DNA of 64,000 bases from an uncultured Eubacteriales bacterium (GCA_900555665.1 USLX01000001.1:4130-68129), one strand, 5' to 3'; numbered from the stretch's first letter, positions 8,868-17,782 are shown. Translations and numbers: made by a program. Notes: a model not told the origin generated them from the sequence alone.

Positions 8868-10118
8868 TTAGTACATCGGATGCTTGGCTGTCAAGGCCGC
8901 GACAGTCTCTTCGACTTTCAGGCGGTTTGCTTCGAAATCGTCGGCAATCAGGCGGATGCACTCGGCGATGATGGGCATATCCTCTACGGTGAAGCCGCGG
9001 GTCGTGGCGGCGGGCGTGCCGATGCGGACACCGCTGGTCAGGCTGGGCTTCTGCGGGTCGTTCGGGATGGCGTTTTTGTTGATTGTGATGTGAACCTCGT
9101 CGAGCTTGTCCTGCAGCTCTTTGCCCGTGACGCCGCGGCTGCGCAGGTCGACGAGCATGAGATGGTTGTCCGTGCCGCCGGAGACGAGGTCGAAGCCGTT
9201 TGCAACAAGCGCCTCGGCCAGTGCGGCGGCGTTTTTGCGAACGTTCTGCGCGTAGGTCCGAAACTCGGGAGCCATGGCCTCCTTGAGGCAGATCGCCTTG
9301 GCGGCGATGACGTGCATGAGCGGGCCGCCCTGCATGCCGGGGAAGACGGCGCTGTTGATCTTCTTGGCGAACTCCTCGCGCGCGAGGATCATGCCGCCGC
9401 GCGGGCCGCGGAGCGTCTTATGCGTGGTGGTGGTGACGATGTCGGCGTAGGGAACGGGACTCATGTGCTCGCCGCCCGCGACGAGACCGGCGATGTGCGC
9501 CATGTCGACCATCAAAAGTGCGCCATAGCGGTGCGCGATCTCGGCAAAGGTCTTGAAATCGATGGCGCGCGGATAGGCCGACGCGCCCGCGACGACGAGC
9601 TTCGGCTGGTGCGTGCGGATCACGTCCTCGACCTCATTGAAGTCGATGCGGCCCGTCTCGGCGTTGACGCCGTAGGAGAAGCTGTTGTAGATCTTGCCGG
9701 ACAGGTTGACCTTGGCGCCGTGCGTCAGGTGGCCGCCGTTGGCAAGATCCATGCCGACGATCGTATCGCCCGGCTGGAGCACGGCCATATAGGCCGCGAG
9801 GTTGGCCTGTGCGCCAGAGTGCGGCTGCACGTTGGCGTATTCTGCGCCGAAAAGCTGCTTGGCACGGTCAATGGCGATCTGCTCGATCACGTCGACATCT
9901 TCGCAGCCGCCGTAATACCGCTTGCCGGGATAGCCTTCGGCGTATTTGTTGGTCAGCACGCTCCCCATCGCCGCGATGACCGCCGGGGAGGCGATGTTCT
10001 CCGATGCGATCAACTCGATGTTTCGCTGCTGGCGGTGGTATTCCGCTTGCATCTGCGAGGCAATCTCCGGGTCAAACTGTACAAGATAGTCCATTGAATT
10101 TTCCAGAATGTTCGACAT
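8868..10118 (-). CDS. glyA: Serine hydroxymethyltransferase
   Basis: A 416-aa PLP enzyme that interconverts serine and glycine with tetrahydrofolate, feeding one-carbon metabolism. Family landmarks include [13 protein letters not shown], the GKRYYGGCE segment, and [11 protein letters not shown] carrying the PLP-binding lysine (about residue 230). Length matches the family. The start is the ATG at 10118, with AGAAAGGA about 8 nt upstream; an ATG seven codons earlier would place this ribosome site inside the gene. Expression is controlled by the glycine riboswitch and terminator directly upstream. Confidence 0.97.
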   Translation of the reverse strand: MSNILENSMDYLVQFDPEIASQMQAEYHRQQRNIELIASENIASPAVIAAMGSVLTNKYAEGYPGKRYYGGCEDVDVIEQIAIDRAKQLFGAEYANVQPHSGAQANLAAYMAVLQPGDTIVGMDLANGGHLTHGAKVNLSGKIYNSFSYGVNAETGRIDFNEVEDVIRTHQPKLVVAGASAYPRAIDFKTFAEIAHRYGALLMVDMAHIAGLVAGGEHMSPVPYADIVTTTTHKTLRGPRGGMILAREEFAKKINSAVFPGMQGGPLMHVIAAKAICLKEAMAPEFRTYAQNVRKNAAALAEALVANGFDLVSGGTDNHLMLVDLRSRGVTGKELQDKLDEVHITINKNAIPNDPQKPSLTSGVRIGTPAATTRGFTVEDMPIIAECIRLIADDFEANRLKVEETVAALTAKHPMY

Positions 10119-10140
10119 GACGTGTGTTCCTTTCTGCATG

Positions 10141-10173
10141 AAAAAATGAGCAAACCGTCTCCGGTTTGCTCAT
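10141..10173 (-). terminator. Riboswitch-controlled terminator before glyA
   Basis: 12-bp stem ATGAGCAAACCG / CGGTTTGCTCAT with GAGA loop, followed on the minus strand by a run of T. It sits between the glycine aptamer and the glyA ribosome site and is the expression platform of the riboswitch. Confidence 0.92.
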
Positions 10174-10199
10174 TGGTATTCCACGCGAATAGGCTGCGC

Positions 10200-10295
10200 T
10201 TCGTACTCTGTCCGTTTGCCTGAGAGATTCGGCTTTCGCCTTGCACCTTCGGCACTCAATTCAATGAGTTCTCCAGAGACTCCTCCGATCCCCAG
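10200..10295 (-). ncRNA. Glycine riboswitch aptamer (single)
   Basis: On the minus strand the conserved glycine-aptamer segments appear in order: CTGGAGA, GTGCCGAAGGTGCAA, then AATCTCTCAGGCAAA and GGACAG. Only one aptamer is visible, not the common tandem pair. With the terminator at 10141-10173 it would control glyA by transcription attenuation in response to glycine. Confidence 0.93.
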
Positions 10296-10347
10296 TCCGC
10301 GCTGCGTTCTGAGAACCATCCAAGGGGTACTTTATTGATTTAGCGTT

Positions 10348-10376
10348 AGTATACCCATGTTTTCGACAAAAGTCAA
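10348..10376 (-). promoter_or_regulatory. Promoter of riboswitch-glyA unit
   Basis: On the minus strand TTGACT (10371-10376), 17-nt spacer, TATACT (10348-10353). The predicted start would be about 35-40 nt before the aptamer. Confidence 0.85.
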
Positions 10377-10408
10377 GCAGAATAATTGTGAGTTTTTCTG
10401 AAAATACA

Positions 10409-10801
10409 TCAGGCCTCATGCCCGCCGGGCCGGAGACCGCGGCGGATGGCATCGCGTTCCTGGGTAAGCTGCTCGCGGAGCTCGAGCGAGTTCCAGTCGC
10501 GGTTCGTGTCGGTTAAGACGGCCTTAAGCGTCACGGGCGGGAGGCCGGCGGATTTCCAGCTCTGCAAAAAGCGGGAGAGCAGCGTCTCCGGGAAGTGGGC
10601 GAAGAGGATCATTTCCTCGGAAAAGCCTGCGCCGTCGTAGAGAGACTCCATGCTGCCGCACTCGCCGGTGAAGCTGCCGAGAGGCTGGAGATATTGCCAG
10701 GTTTCGATGGGAATGACACGGATGCCGGATTTCATCGCGAGCATCCGCGCCTTTGCCGCCTTTTTGGCGGGCAGGCGCCAGGTCAGGAGCGTGGGCGTCA
10801 T
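10409..10801 (-). CDS. DUF3783 domain protein
   Basis: A 130-aa soluble protein with the order typical of DUF3783 proteins: an N-terminal part MTPTLLTWRLPAKKA, a middle with GFSEEMILFAHF, then a C-terminal domain with SAGLPPVTLKAVLTDTNR. The family is common in Clostridia and has no established function. The ATG at 10801 has AAGGAGG 7 nt upstream and overlaps the stop of the O-antigen-ligase-like gene as ATGA, so the two are co-translated. Confidence 0.8.
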   Translation of the reverse strand: MTPTLLTWRLPAKKAAKARMLAMKSGIRVIPIETWQYLQPLGSFTGECGSMESLYDGAGFSEEMILFAHFPETLLSRFLQSWKSAGLPPVTLKAVLTDTNRDWNSLELREQLTQERDAIRRGLRPGGHEA

Positions 10802-12375
10802 GTGCGGGCCTCCTTCCTCAAAAAGCCGAAGTAAGCAATCAGGCCCGCGATGGACCAAAACCAGGCCATCATATAGGGCTCTTCAAAGATGTTCTCAAAG
10901 AAGCAGTGGACAATCACGCCGCAGAGGCCCGCGAACATGCCGGCGCAGAGCGGGAAGAGCCGGTCAAGCCCAGCCTTGAAGTCCTGCGCCTTGCGGGAAA
11001 GCGCCCGGCAGGCTGCGCCGAGGAAGCCGAGCAGCATCAGGCAGAACGCGGCGAGGCCGCAGTAGCCCATCTCGACCATGGTTTTGAGGAAATAGTTGTC
11101 GACGTAGAAATAGTCGGTATGGTCGAGTACCTGATTCTGCATGGCGACGGCACCGCCGAACATCCCTTCGCCCACGCCGACCCACGGATTTCCGGAATAA
11201 AACAGGTTCAGCGCATTGAGCTTGCGCCCCGCGCGGCCGCCGCTGGTGTTGGCGGCGGTGAAATCGTCAGTAAAGAGGAAGCCGATGCGCGTCCGCACGA
11301 ACGGCACGAAGCAGGCTCCCACACCCGCCACCACGAGCAGGGCCAGCAGCCGCCGGTCGACGAGCAGGACGAAAATGACAACGGCAATCGCCATCGCGAC
11401 CCAGGAGGCGCGCGACATCGTAAACAGGCACGCAAAGCACATCAGGATCGTGCCGATCCATGCCGCGATCTTCCATTTCGTGGCCTTGACGTAGTAAGCA
11501 AGGCCCGCACACATCGGCACAACCATGACCATAAAGTCCCCCATGATGTTGGGGCTGCCGAAGATGGAATAGACACGGGTACGGACGGCGGTTTCGGTAT
11601 GGGTCATCCAGCTGGACGGGATGGGCACGGCGACGATATACTGGTAGATGCCGTGCAGGGCCAGAATTATGCCGAGGCCGACAAGCGCGCCGTAGAGGCG
11701 CATGGCGTCGCGGTCATCCCGGAGGATGCGCGTGACGATAAAGAACCAAAGCAGATACTGGCACGAAGCGCGGAAACCGGAAACCTGGATGGAGAAGAAC
11801 GGCGCATTGATGTTCATGAGCACGAAGCCGGCGGTCAGAAACAGCAAAATCCCGCAGTCCATCGGCGTGGTGCGGGCGGCAAGGGGCGATTTTGCCTCGA
11901 CACGCTGCCCGAAGATCCAGAGCGCGGCAAAGAGCAGCAGCGCCTCGTCCCACAAAGAGCTGATCACCGGGATGGCCAGCACGTCGCGCAGGACATGGTC
12001 CACACCCGCATAGAGGCCGATGCAGATCAGGATCATCCCGGTCACGCCGCCGGAAAAGAGCCACGAGAGAATGCGGCTATCCTGCCCGCAGCGAAGCACC
12101 GCGCGGTAGATGTGGTAGAGCAGGGAGGACTCAATGGCAGCACGGAGCTTTATTTTGCGGGCAAGGTGCGCATTCTCTTTTGTGAATGCGCGCGTATAGC
12201 GGGAGCTTTGCAGCGCGCACGGCTCTGCGCCGAGCCAGCGGGCAAGCGTCCGGTGTGTGCCGGAAGCGCGATAGCAGCGTCCGATGGCCGCGAAGACGTG
12301 GCTGCTCTGCCCGAGGGCCGTGAGCCACAGCCAGACGGCGCGCAGCGCGCGGCAGGTGAAACTGGAAGCGACCAT
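10798..12375 (-). CDS. O-antigen ligase / Wzy-type polymerase-like membrane protein
   Basis: A 525-aa polytopic membrane protein with about ten to twelve hydrophobic helices. It has the Wzy_C/O-antigen-ligase layout: a long periplasm-facing loop (about residues 350-400, FFYSGNPWVGVGEGMFGG) followed by FLKTMVEMGYCGLAAF. The family polymerises or transfers glycan repeat units at the outer face of the membrane. The start ATG 12375 has GGAG 7 nt upstream and lies 4 nt after the DUF4330 stop. The neighbouring CsaB-type and WecB genes suggest a role in a cell-wall polymer. Confidence 0.85.
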   Translation of the reverse strand: MVASSFTCRALRAVWLWLTALGQSSHVFAAIGRCYRASGTHRTLARWLGAEPCALQSSRYTRAFTKENAHLARKIKLRAAIESSLLYHIYRAVLRCGQDSRILSWLFSGGVTGMILICIGLYAGVDHVLRDVLAIPVISSLWDEALLLFAALWIFGQRVEAKSPLAARTTPMDCGILLFLTAGFVLMNINAPFFSIQVSGFRASCQYLLWFFIVTRILRDDRDAMRLYGALVGLGIILALHGIYQYIVAVPIPSSWMTHTETAVRTRVYSIFGSPNIMGDFMVMVVPMCAGLAYYVKATKWKIAAWIGTILMCFACLFTMSRASWVAMAIAVVIFVLLVDRRLLALLVVAGVGACFVPFVRTRIGFLFTDDFTAANTSGGRAGRKLNALNLFYSGNPWVGVGEGMFGGAVAMQNQVLDHTDYFYVDNYFLKTMVEMGYCGLAAFCLMLLGFLGAACRALSRKAQDFKAGLDRLFPLCAGMFAGLCGVIVHCFFENIFEEPYMMAWFWSIAGLIAYFGFLRKEART

Positions 12376-12379
12376 GGCG

Positions 12380-12838
12380 TCACTCCGCAACGGTCATCGC
12401 GGTGATGATGCCCGTCAGCTCGAATTCGCTGGTCTTGACGATGTATTCGTACCCAACGCGCACTTCCTGCGCGCCGACCTTGTAGACATTGCCGGTGAAC
12501 TGGCCGCGGCCTTCGATGGTCACGGCGAGGTCGACATGGGTGCCATCTTCCCGCTCGGTGACGGCGGCATCGGTGATGGCTGCGTCGACAACCTTGGAAT
12601 TGTTGACGAGGGACTTACCGATCTGCGTCGCGGCGAACTCCGCCGCTTCGCGGTTTACGTCCTCGACGGTGACGGTATAGGTGATGGTGCGCCCGGTGTC
12701 GGCAACAGTCTCGGCGGCCTGTTTGCCGACCAGTTTCCAGGCAACGGCCGCGACGGCCGCAATCAGCAGCACGATGACAAGCAAATCGATCAGATTGATC
12801 TTTCCAAACAGACGACCCTTTTCGTCGACGATCTTCAT
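12380..12838 (-). CDS. DUF4330 family membrane-anchored protein
   Basis: A 152-aa protein with a short cytoplasmic N-terminus (MKIVDEKGRLFGKINLID), one membrane segment at about residues 20-38, and an extracytoplasmic beta-rich domain. This matches DUF4330, a family found beside polysaccharide genes in Firmicutes and without known function. The ATG at 12838 has GGAGGT 9 nt upstream. It heads the minus-strand group with the ligase-like gene and the DUF3783 gene. Confidence 0.83.
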   Translation of the reverse strand: MKIVDEKGRLFGKINLIDLLVIVLLIAAVAAVAWKLVGKQAAETVADTGRTITYTVTVEDVNREAAEFAATQIGKSLVNNSKVVDAAITDAAVTEREDGTHVDLAVTIEGRGQFTGNVYKVGAQEVRVGYEYIVKTSEFELTGIITAMTVAE

Positions 12839-12871
12839 GTAGTCACTACCTCCAATTTTGCATTGCAACAT

Positions 12872-12900
12872 TGATTTGACAAACCAAATCGAGTATAATA
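12872..12900 (+). promoter_or_regulatory. Promoter for the CsaB-fusion operon
   Basis: TTGATT (12872-12877), 17-nt spacer, TATAAT (12895-12900) on the plus strand, leaving a leader of about 135 nt that contains a partial copy of the dispersed element. Confidence 0.75.
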
Positions 12901-12939
12901 TAGCGTATTCTGTGTCAGGTTACAAGAAAAAATTATTTT

Positions 12940-12995
12940 AGGGTGTAACTGGAAACGATCAACGCACCCGGACGGCGGGCCTTTTCGCGCCGCGC
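12940..12995 (+). repeat. Partial copy (D) of the MITE-like dispersed element
   Basis: Starts AGGGTGTAACTGGAAACG and continues through CGCACCCGGACGGCGGGCC to TTTTCGCGC, matching the left part of the full copies at 51148 and (reversed) 17503. After about 12995 the similarity stops, so this copy is truncated or internally deleted. It lies in the leader of the CsaB-fusion gene. Confidence 0.65.
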
Positions 12996-13041
12996 CGGGC
13001 TGGGCGGTAAGCGAATTCGGAGATTCCCTGGGAGATCGATT

Positions 13042-15252
13042 ATGAAGATCATACATTTGATATCCGGCGGCGACGTCGGCGGTGCGAAAACGCATGTACT
13101 CTCGCTGCTGCAGGGCTTGGGAAAGACGCAGACGGTGCGGCTGGTCTGCTTTATGGAAGGCCCGTTTGCCGAGGAGGCACGCGGGCTCGGGATCGATACG
13201 CTGGTGATGGAGCGCGGCGTGGCCGCGAGCGTCCGGGCGCTGGCGCGGATGATCGAGGAAGAGCAGTTTGAGATTGTCCACTGCCACGGTGCACGGGCCA
13301 ATCTGACGGGCGCAATTTTGCGGCGGACGATCCATGTGCCGATTGTGACGACCGTCCACAGCGACTACCGGCTCGACTATCTGGGCCGCCCGCTGCACCG
13401 GCTGACGTTCGGCACGATCAACACGCTGGCGCTGCGCTGCTTTGACTATCACATCGGTGTGTCGGACGCGGTGAGTCAGATGCTGATTGCCCGTGGCTTT
13501 GATCCGCAGACGATGTTTTCCATCTACAACGGCGTTGACTTTACGCCGCGGACACCCGCGATGGGGCGGGAGGAATATCTGCGCAGCCTCGGGCTGGCGG
13601 TTGGGGAGGAGACAGTCGTATTCGGGATTGCGGCGCGGCTGAATCCTGTGAAGGATGTGGCGACGCTGATCCGCGGCTTTGCCCACGCCGCAGAGAAAAA
13701 CCCCAATATCCGCCTTGTGATCGCGGGAGACGGCGAGGAACGGGCCATGCTGGAGGCGCTCGCAGCCGAGCGATGCCCGAAGGGGAGCTATGTGTTTGCC
13801 GGCTGGGTAACCGATATGGACAGCTTTTACAACGCGCTGGACGTCAATACGCTGACATCCATCTCCGAGACGTTCCCATACGCGATCACCGAGGGCGCGC
13901 GGATGCACTGCGCGACAATTGCCTCCGATGTCGGCGGAATTCCCTATATTATCGAGCACGGCGTCACGGGGCTGCTCTTCCAGCCTCAGGACGACGCGGC
14001 GCTCGGCGAAGAGATTGCGAGGCTGGCCGCAAGCCGGGAGATGCGGGAGCGGCTGCGGGAAAATCTCTACGAAAAGGCGTCACGCGAGTTTTCCGTGGAG
14101 GCCACGGTCGGCAAACAGATCGAGATCTACCAGACAATCCTGCGCCGCACGGCGCGGGCAAAGGCAAAGCGGCGCGGCGTGATGATCTGCGGGGCCTATG
14201 GCAAGGGCAACGCAGGGGACGACGCCATTTTGAAGGCCATTCTGGCCCAGCTGCGCCATATTGATTCGGACATGCCCATCCATGTCCTCTCGCACAACCC
14301 GAAGCAGACGCGGCTGCGATATCATGTCGGCTCTGTCCACGCCTTCAATCCGTTCGCCTTCCTGCCCATCCTGCGCCGGACGAAGCTGTTTCTCTCCGGC
14401 GGCGGGAGCCTCATTCAGGACGAGACAAGCACGCGGAGCCTGCACTATTATCTTATGAGCATCCGCCTGGCCAAGCACTGCGGCAACAAAGTCCTCATGT
14501 ACGGCTGCGGCATCGGGCCGGTGCATTCCGCGTCCAATCGTCGTCACGCGGCCAAGGTCATCAACCGCTGTGTCGACGCCATCACGCTGCGCGAGGATCT
14601 TTCGGCCGAAGAGCTGCGGAGCATGGGCGTGACGAAGCCCGAGATCCACGTCACGGCAGATCCGGCGCTGCTCCTCCGGCCGGGGACAGACGGCGCAGTG
14701 GAGAGCTTTTTGCTCAGTCAGGGGCTGGAGCCATCGGGAGCCTACGCCCTGTTCGTGCTGCGGCCCTGGCATGAGTTTGCGCAGAAGCGGCAGAGCTTTG
14801 TCGAGGCTGCGTCCTATGTCCGGGAACGGTATGGCCTGACGCCGGTGTTCTTTGCGCTGGAGCCGGGGCGCGACCTCGGTGTGACGCGGGAGGTGCTCGC
14901 GGCGCTTCCCGAGCCGGCCGTTTTGCTGCCGACCCCGGAGGATGAGACGCTGATCATCGGTATGATGAAAAAAATGCGCCTTGTTGTCTCCATGCGGCTG
15001 CACACGCTGATTTTCGCATCCAGCGTGGGCGCACCGCTCGTTGCAGTGTCGTATGACCCGAAGGTGACAGGCTTCATGCGCTACATCGGGCAGCGGCACT
15101 GTGTGGAATTTGACACGCTGACGGCGGAGGGCCTGAAGGCGCAGATCGACGCGGCCCTCACTGTGCCCGAACGTTATGACGTCGGCCATCTGCGCGCGCT
15201 GGCGGAGGAAAACGAGCACATTGCGCGCCGCCTTTTGGAGGGAACAACATGA
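13042..15252 (+). CDS. Glycosyltransferase (GT4)-CsaB pyruvyltransferase fusion
   Basis: A 736-aa fusion. Residues 1 to about 375 are a GT-B glycosyltransferase of the GT4 type (start ISGGDVGGAKTHVL, later FAGWVTDMDSFYNALD and SISETFPYAITEGARM). From about 385 the protein is a polysaccharide pyruvyltransferase of the CsaB type: GVMICGAYGKGNAGDDA, FLSGGGSLIQD, MYGCGIGP and a C-terminal VSMRLHTLIF. CsaB adds pyruvate ketals to secondary cell-wall polymers, which in other Firmicutes anchor SLH proteins. A single polypeptide would couple sugar transfer and pyruvylation. GGAG precedes the ATG. The next gene overlaps as ATGA. Confidence 0.9.
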   Translation: MKIIHLISGGDVGGAKTHVLSLLQGLGKTQTVRLVCFMEGPFAEEARGLGIDTLVMERGVAASVRALARMIEEEQFEIVHCHGARANLTGAILRRTIHVPIVTTVHSDYRLDYLGRPLHRLTFGTINTLALRCFDYHIGVSDAVSQMLIARGFDPQTMFSIYNGVDFTPRTPAMGREEYLRSLGLAVGEETVVFGIAARLNPVKDVATLIRGFAHAAEKNPNIRLVIAGDGEERAMLEALAAERCPKGSYVFAGWVTDMDSFYNALDVNTLTSISETFPYAITEGARMHCATIASDVGGIPYIIEHGVTGLLFQPQDDAALGEEIARLAASREMRERLRENLYEKASREFSVEATVGKQIEIYQTILRRTARAKAKRRGVMICGAYGKGNAGDDAILKAILAQLRHIDSDMPIHVLSHNPKQTRLRYHVGSVHAFNPFAFLPILRRTKLFLSGGGSLIQDETSTRSLHYYLMSIRLAKHCGNKVLMYGCGIGPVHSASNRRHAAKVINRCVDAITLREDLSAEELRSMGVTKPEIHVTADPALLLRPGTDGAVESFLLSQGLEPSGAYALFVLRPWHEFAQKRQSFVEAASYVRERYGLTPVFFALEPGRDLGVTREVLAALPEPAVLLPTPEDETLIIGMMKKMRLVVSMRLHTLIFASSVGAPLVAVSYDPKVTGFMRYIGQRHCVEFDTLTAEGLKAQIDAALTVPERYDVGHLRALAEENEHIARRLLEGTT

Positions 15253-16397
15253 GACAGATTGTTTGCCTGGCCACGTCGCCGTGGTACCCGATCCCGACTC
15301 GCAAGCAGCAGGTCATGAGCCGCATCCCGGACGCGGAAATTCTGTATTTCGACCCATCCGCGACCGTCATCGCGCCGCTGCGCGACAAGCACGCGAAGCC
15401 GCTGATGACGAAATATAAAGAGGCACCGGTGCATCCACAGGAGAACATCACGGTCTATTCGCTGCCGCCGGTGCTGCCGTTCTTTTACAAGAAGCGGGCG
15501 ATCAATCGCATCAATCAGAAAAAGATCGCGAAATTTATCCGCGAAAAAATGGCCGAGCACGGGTTTGAAAACCCGGTGCTCTGGGTGTATTCGCCGGTGA
15601 CGGTCGACCTGGTCGACCTTGTGCCGCACAGCGCCCTCGTCTACGACTGTGTCGACCGGCACTCTGCCTACGGTGGGCTGATGGATCCGGCGTTGGTGGA
15701 CGCGATGGAGCTGGAGCTGGCAGGGAAGACGGATATGACGTTTGCAACCGCCCAGGCGCTGGCAGAGCGGCTGCGCGCGGCGCAGCCGAAGACGCGCTTC
15801 ATCCCGAACGGTGCGAACTTTGAGCGCTTCGCCGAGGCGGCGAAGATGCAGCCCGTGCCGGAGGATTTGTGGGACATTCCGCATCCGCTGTTCGGCTTCG
15901 TCGGCGCGCTGCAAAGCTGCATCGAATATGATTTCGTGGAACAGGCGGCAAAAGACCGGCCGGACTGGCACTTCGTCTGGATCGGGAAAGAGAAGCCGGG
16001 CGTCGACCTTTCTGCGCTGCGCGCCATGCCGAATAACCACTTCCTTGGCATGAAGCCGAACGAGCAGCTGCCGCAGTATTTGGCACACTTTGATGCCTGT
16101 TTGAACCTGTTTGCGAAGAGCGATTTGAGCAAGGATGTCAGTCCGCTGAAATTCTATGAATATCTCGCGACGGGGCGGCCCATCGTCTCCACGCGGCAGC
16201 CGGATCAGATTTTGCAGTATGCGCCGCTCATCCACATCGCGGACGACGCGGCGGGCTTTGAAGCAGCCTGCGAGGCGGCGCTTTGTGACACACAGCCGGA
16301 GCGCACGGCACTCCGCATCGAAGAGGGCCGCAAAAGCTCATGGGACGCGCGCGTGGAAGAACTGTGCGCTGTGCTCACGGAGCAGGGGATTTTCTGA
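15249..16397 (+). CDS. Glycosyltransferase (GT-B fold)
   Basis: A 382-aa cytoplasmic protein with two Rossmann-like halves. Visible features are VYDCVDRHSAYGG and FATAQALAERLR in the N-terminal half, FGFVGALQSCIEYD at the domain joint, and the C-terminal nucleotide-sugar-binding segment SPLKFYEYLATGRPIVST. The layout resembles TuaH-like and GT1/GT4 enzymes of teichuronic or secondary-polymer synthesis. It overlaps the fusion gene as ATGA, so both probably act on the same polymer. The exact sugar is unknown. Confidence 0.85.
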   Translation: MRQIVCLATSPWYPIPTRKQQVMSRIPDAEILYFDPSATVIAPLRDKHAKPLMTKYKEAPVHPQENITVYSLPPVLPFFYKKRAINRINQKKIAKFIREKMAEHGFENPVLWVYSPVTVDLVDLVPHSALVYDCVDRHSAYGGLMDPALVDAMELELAGKTDMTFATAQALAERLRAAQPKTRFIPNGANFERFAEAAKMQPVPEDLWDIPHPLFGFVGALQSCIEYDFVEQAAKDRPDWHFVWIGKEKPGVDLSALRAMPNNHFLGMKPNEQLPQYLAHFDACLNLFAKSDLSKDVSPLKFYEYLATGRPIVSTRQPDQILQYAPLIHIADDAAGFEAACEAALCDTQPERTALRIEEGRKSSWDARVEELCAVLTEQGIF

Positions 16398-16417
16398 GCG
16401 GGAAAAACAGAAATAAA

Positions 16418-16612
16418 AGGCCCCCTCTACCAAGAGGGGGCTGGCCGAGCAAAGCGAGGCCTTGCCCTGCATCATACCGCAGGGTATGCCGGGCGCGCGT
16501 TCCTTACGCGCCCGGCTGGGCGAGTTTGAAAAAACGTCTTCCCCTGATCGCCTTCGGCGATCATCCCCTCTCTTCGCAGAGGGGCTTTTTCGCCGCTGCT
16601 TTTGGCAGCGGC
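16418..16612. repeat. Modular intergenic repeats after the glycosyltransferase gene
   Basis: Begins with AAGGCCCCCTCT..AAGAGGGGGCTG and contains a block around CATCATACCGCAGGGTATGC and GGGCGCGCGTTCCTTACGC that recurs almost unchanged near 22830-22875. Ends with the stem GCCGCTGC/GCAGCGGC (about 16592-16612). The first hairpin may terminate the glycosyltransferase operon. Confidence 0.72.
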
Positions 16613-16620
16613 TCTTTTGC

Positions 16621-17463
16621 TTATGTGGCAGTCTTGGCGCAGCCGGTGCAGCTGTCCTTGGCTGGGATGCAGGAATCGGCCTTGCTGGGGAAGAAGGCGT
16701 CCATCGGGAATTCGATCTGGCCGAAGACCTCGCAGGGCGATTCGGAGCTGGAGCTGCCAACATTTTTGCAGGTTTTTGTCGGGATGCAGTAATCGAACGT
16801 CGGGATGAGCAGCTGCGTGCTGCGCTCGAGCCGGGCGATGGAAAACTGGCCGATGGTGACAAGCAGGCGCTTGCATTCGCCGTCGAGCACGAGCTGGTCT
16901 TCGAAGCAGCCCAGGATCGCCTCCGGGATATTCGGTACAGAGGGGCAGCAATTGCAGGAGCAAACTTCCTGCACGCGCGAGCCAAGGATCATCGGGTCGA
17001 CAACTTCGACGATGGCCTCGGGGACGTTGCCGGCCTGGATGGCCTGCTTGCAGAGGCAGCTGACGCCGCTGCGGCTGGAAAAGCTCCGCGCACTCGTCTC
17101 ACCGCCAAACATCACAAGCCGCTTGGAGAAGATGGAAAGGCCTGTAACGGTTGACGGACGGCCGCCGGAGGCGGAGGCGTCGGCGATGACACGGTAATAG
17201 AATGTGAGGTCGACTGTATAATAGCCAGTGGAGTAGGGGACGGTCTCGACATGGACGTCGACGTGGAGCAGCTCGACATAGCGGGCCTTGGCGCTGACGG
17301 CGCAGTCGAGCGACTGCTGCGAGGGGACGGTTAAGTACACCTGAAGATCTTCGATGCAGTCTTTCGCCAGACAGCTGTCGCTGATCTTGTCGGTATGGAC
17401 GCAGACGGCCTCGCGGATGCCGCGCAGATCACAGGCCGTTCCGGCCTGAGTGGTATCGGACAT
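16621..17463 (-). CDS. Cysteine-rich conserved protein, function unknown
   Basis: A 280-aa protein with no signal peptide or membrane segment and about 20 cysteines. These sit in a start motif (GIREAVCVHTDKI.DSC..KDCIEDL), a middle pair (SCLCKQAI), a tight cluster (VCSCNCCPSVPNIPEAI) and a C-terminal group ending CIPAKDSCTGCAKTAT. I recall similar uncharacterised proteins in spore-forming Clostridia, and a spore-surface role is conceivable but unproven. The start has AGGAGG 8 nt upstream. It is a single gene, divergent from the wecB side, with copy A of the dispersed element just upstream. Confidence 0.8.
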   Translation of the reverse strand: MSDTTQAGTACDLRGIREAVCVHTDKISDSCLAKDCIEDLQVYLTVPSQQSLDCAVSAKARYVELLHVDVHVETVPYSTGYYTVDLTFYYRVIADASASGGRPSTVTGLSIFSKRLVMFGGETSARSFSSRSGVSCLCKQAIQAGNVPEAIVEVVDPMILGSRVQEVCSCNCCPSVPNIPEAILGCFEDQLVLDGECKRLLVTIGQFSIARLERSTQLLIPTFDYCIPTKTCKNVGSSSSESPCEVFGQIEFPMDAFFPSKADSCIPAKDSCTGCAKTAT

Positions 17464-17502
17464 TCTGATAACCTCCTAACATGATGATAAAGTCAACATT
17501 CG

Positions 17503-17666
17503 TAGGGTGTATTCTTCCAACTCCCAATGTGACCGGCAGCGAGGAATGTTTGCGCTGAGCAAGACATTTTTTCGCAGGAATCCTGACGTATTTCAAGGAA
17601 AAATGACGCGGCGCAGCGTGAAAAGGCCCGCTTTCCGGGTGCGGCGGGAGTTTTTAGATACACCCT
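17503..17666 (-). repeat. Full copy (A) of the MITE-like dispersed element
   Basis: About 164 bp, in the opposite orientation to copies B and C. On the plus strand it runs from TAGGGTGTATTCTTCC to AGATACACCCT, so the ends are imperfect inverted repeats. Internal blocks GTGACCGGCAGCGAGGAAT, CAGGAATCCTGACGTATTTC and GGCCCGCTTTCCGGG match the other copies. A reading frame across it (17507-17821) is judged non-coding. Confidence 0.85.
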
Positions 17667-17753
17667 GGGATGCTGAGGCTTTCATAACAGTTTATGCCGG
17701 AGGGAGAAAATGTGAAACCGGGGCGGGGGAGGGCGGCTTTTTCCGGGAAATCA

Positions 17754-17782
17754 TGGACAAATTGGAGGCTTTGTGCTATGAT
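17754..17782 (+). promoter_or_regulatory. Promoter for wecB-type gene
   Basis: TGGACA (17754-17759), 17-nt spacer, TATGAT (17777-17782) with extended TGC, 36 nt before the start codon. Confidence 0.75.
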
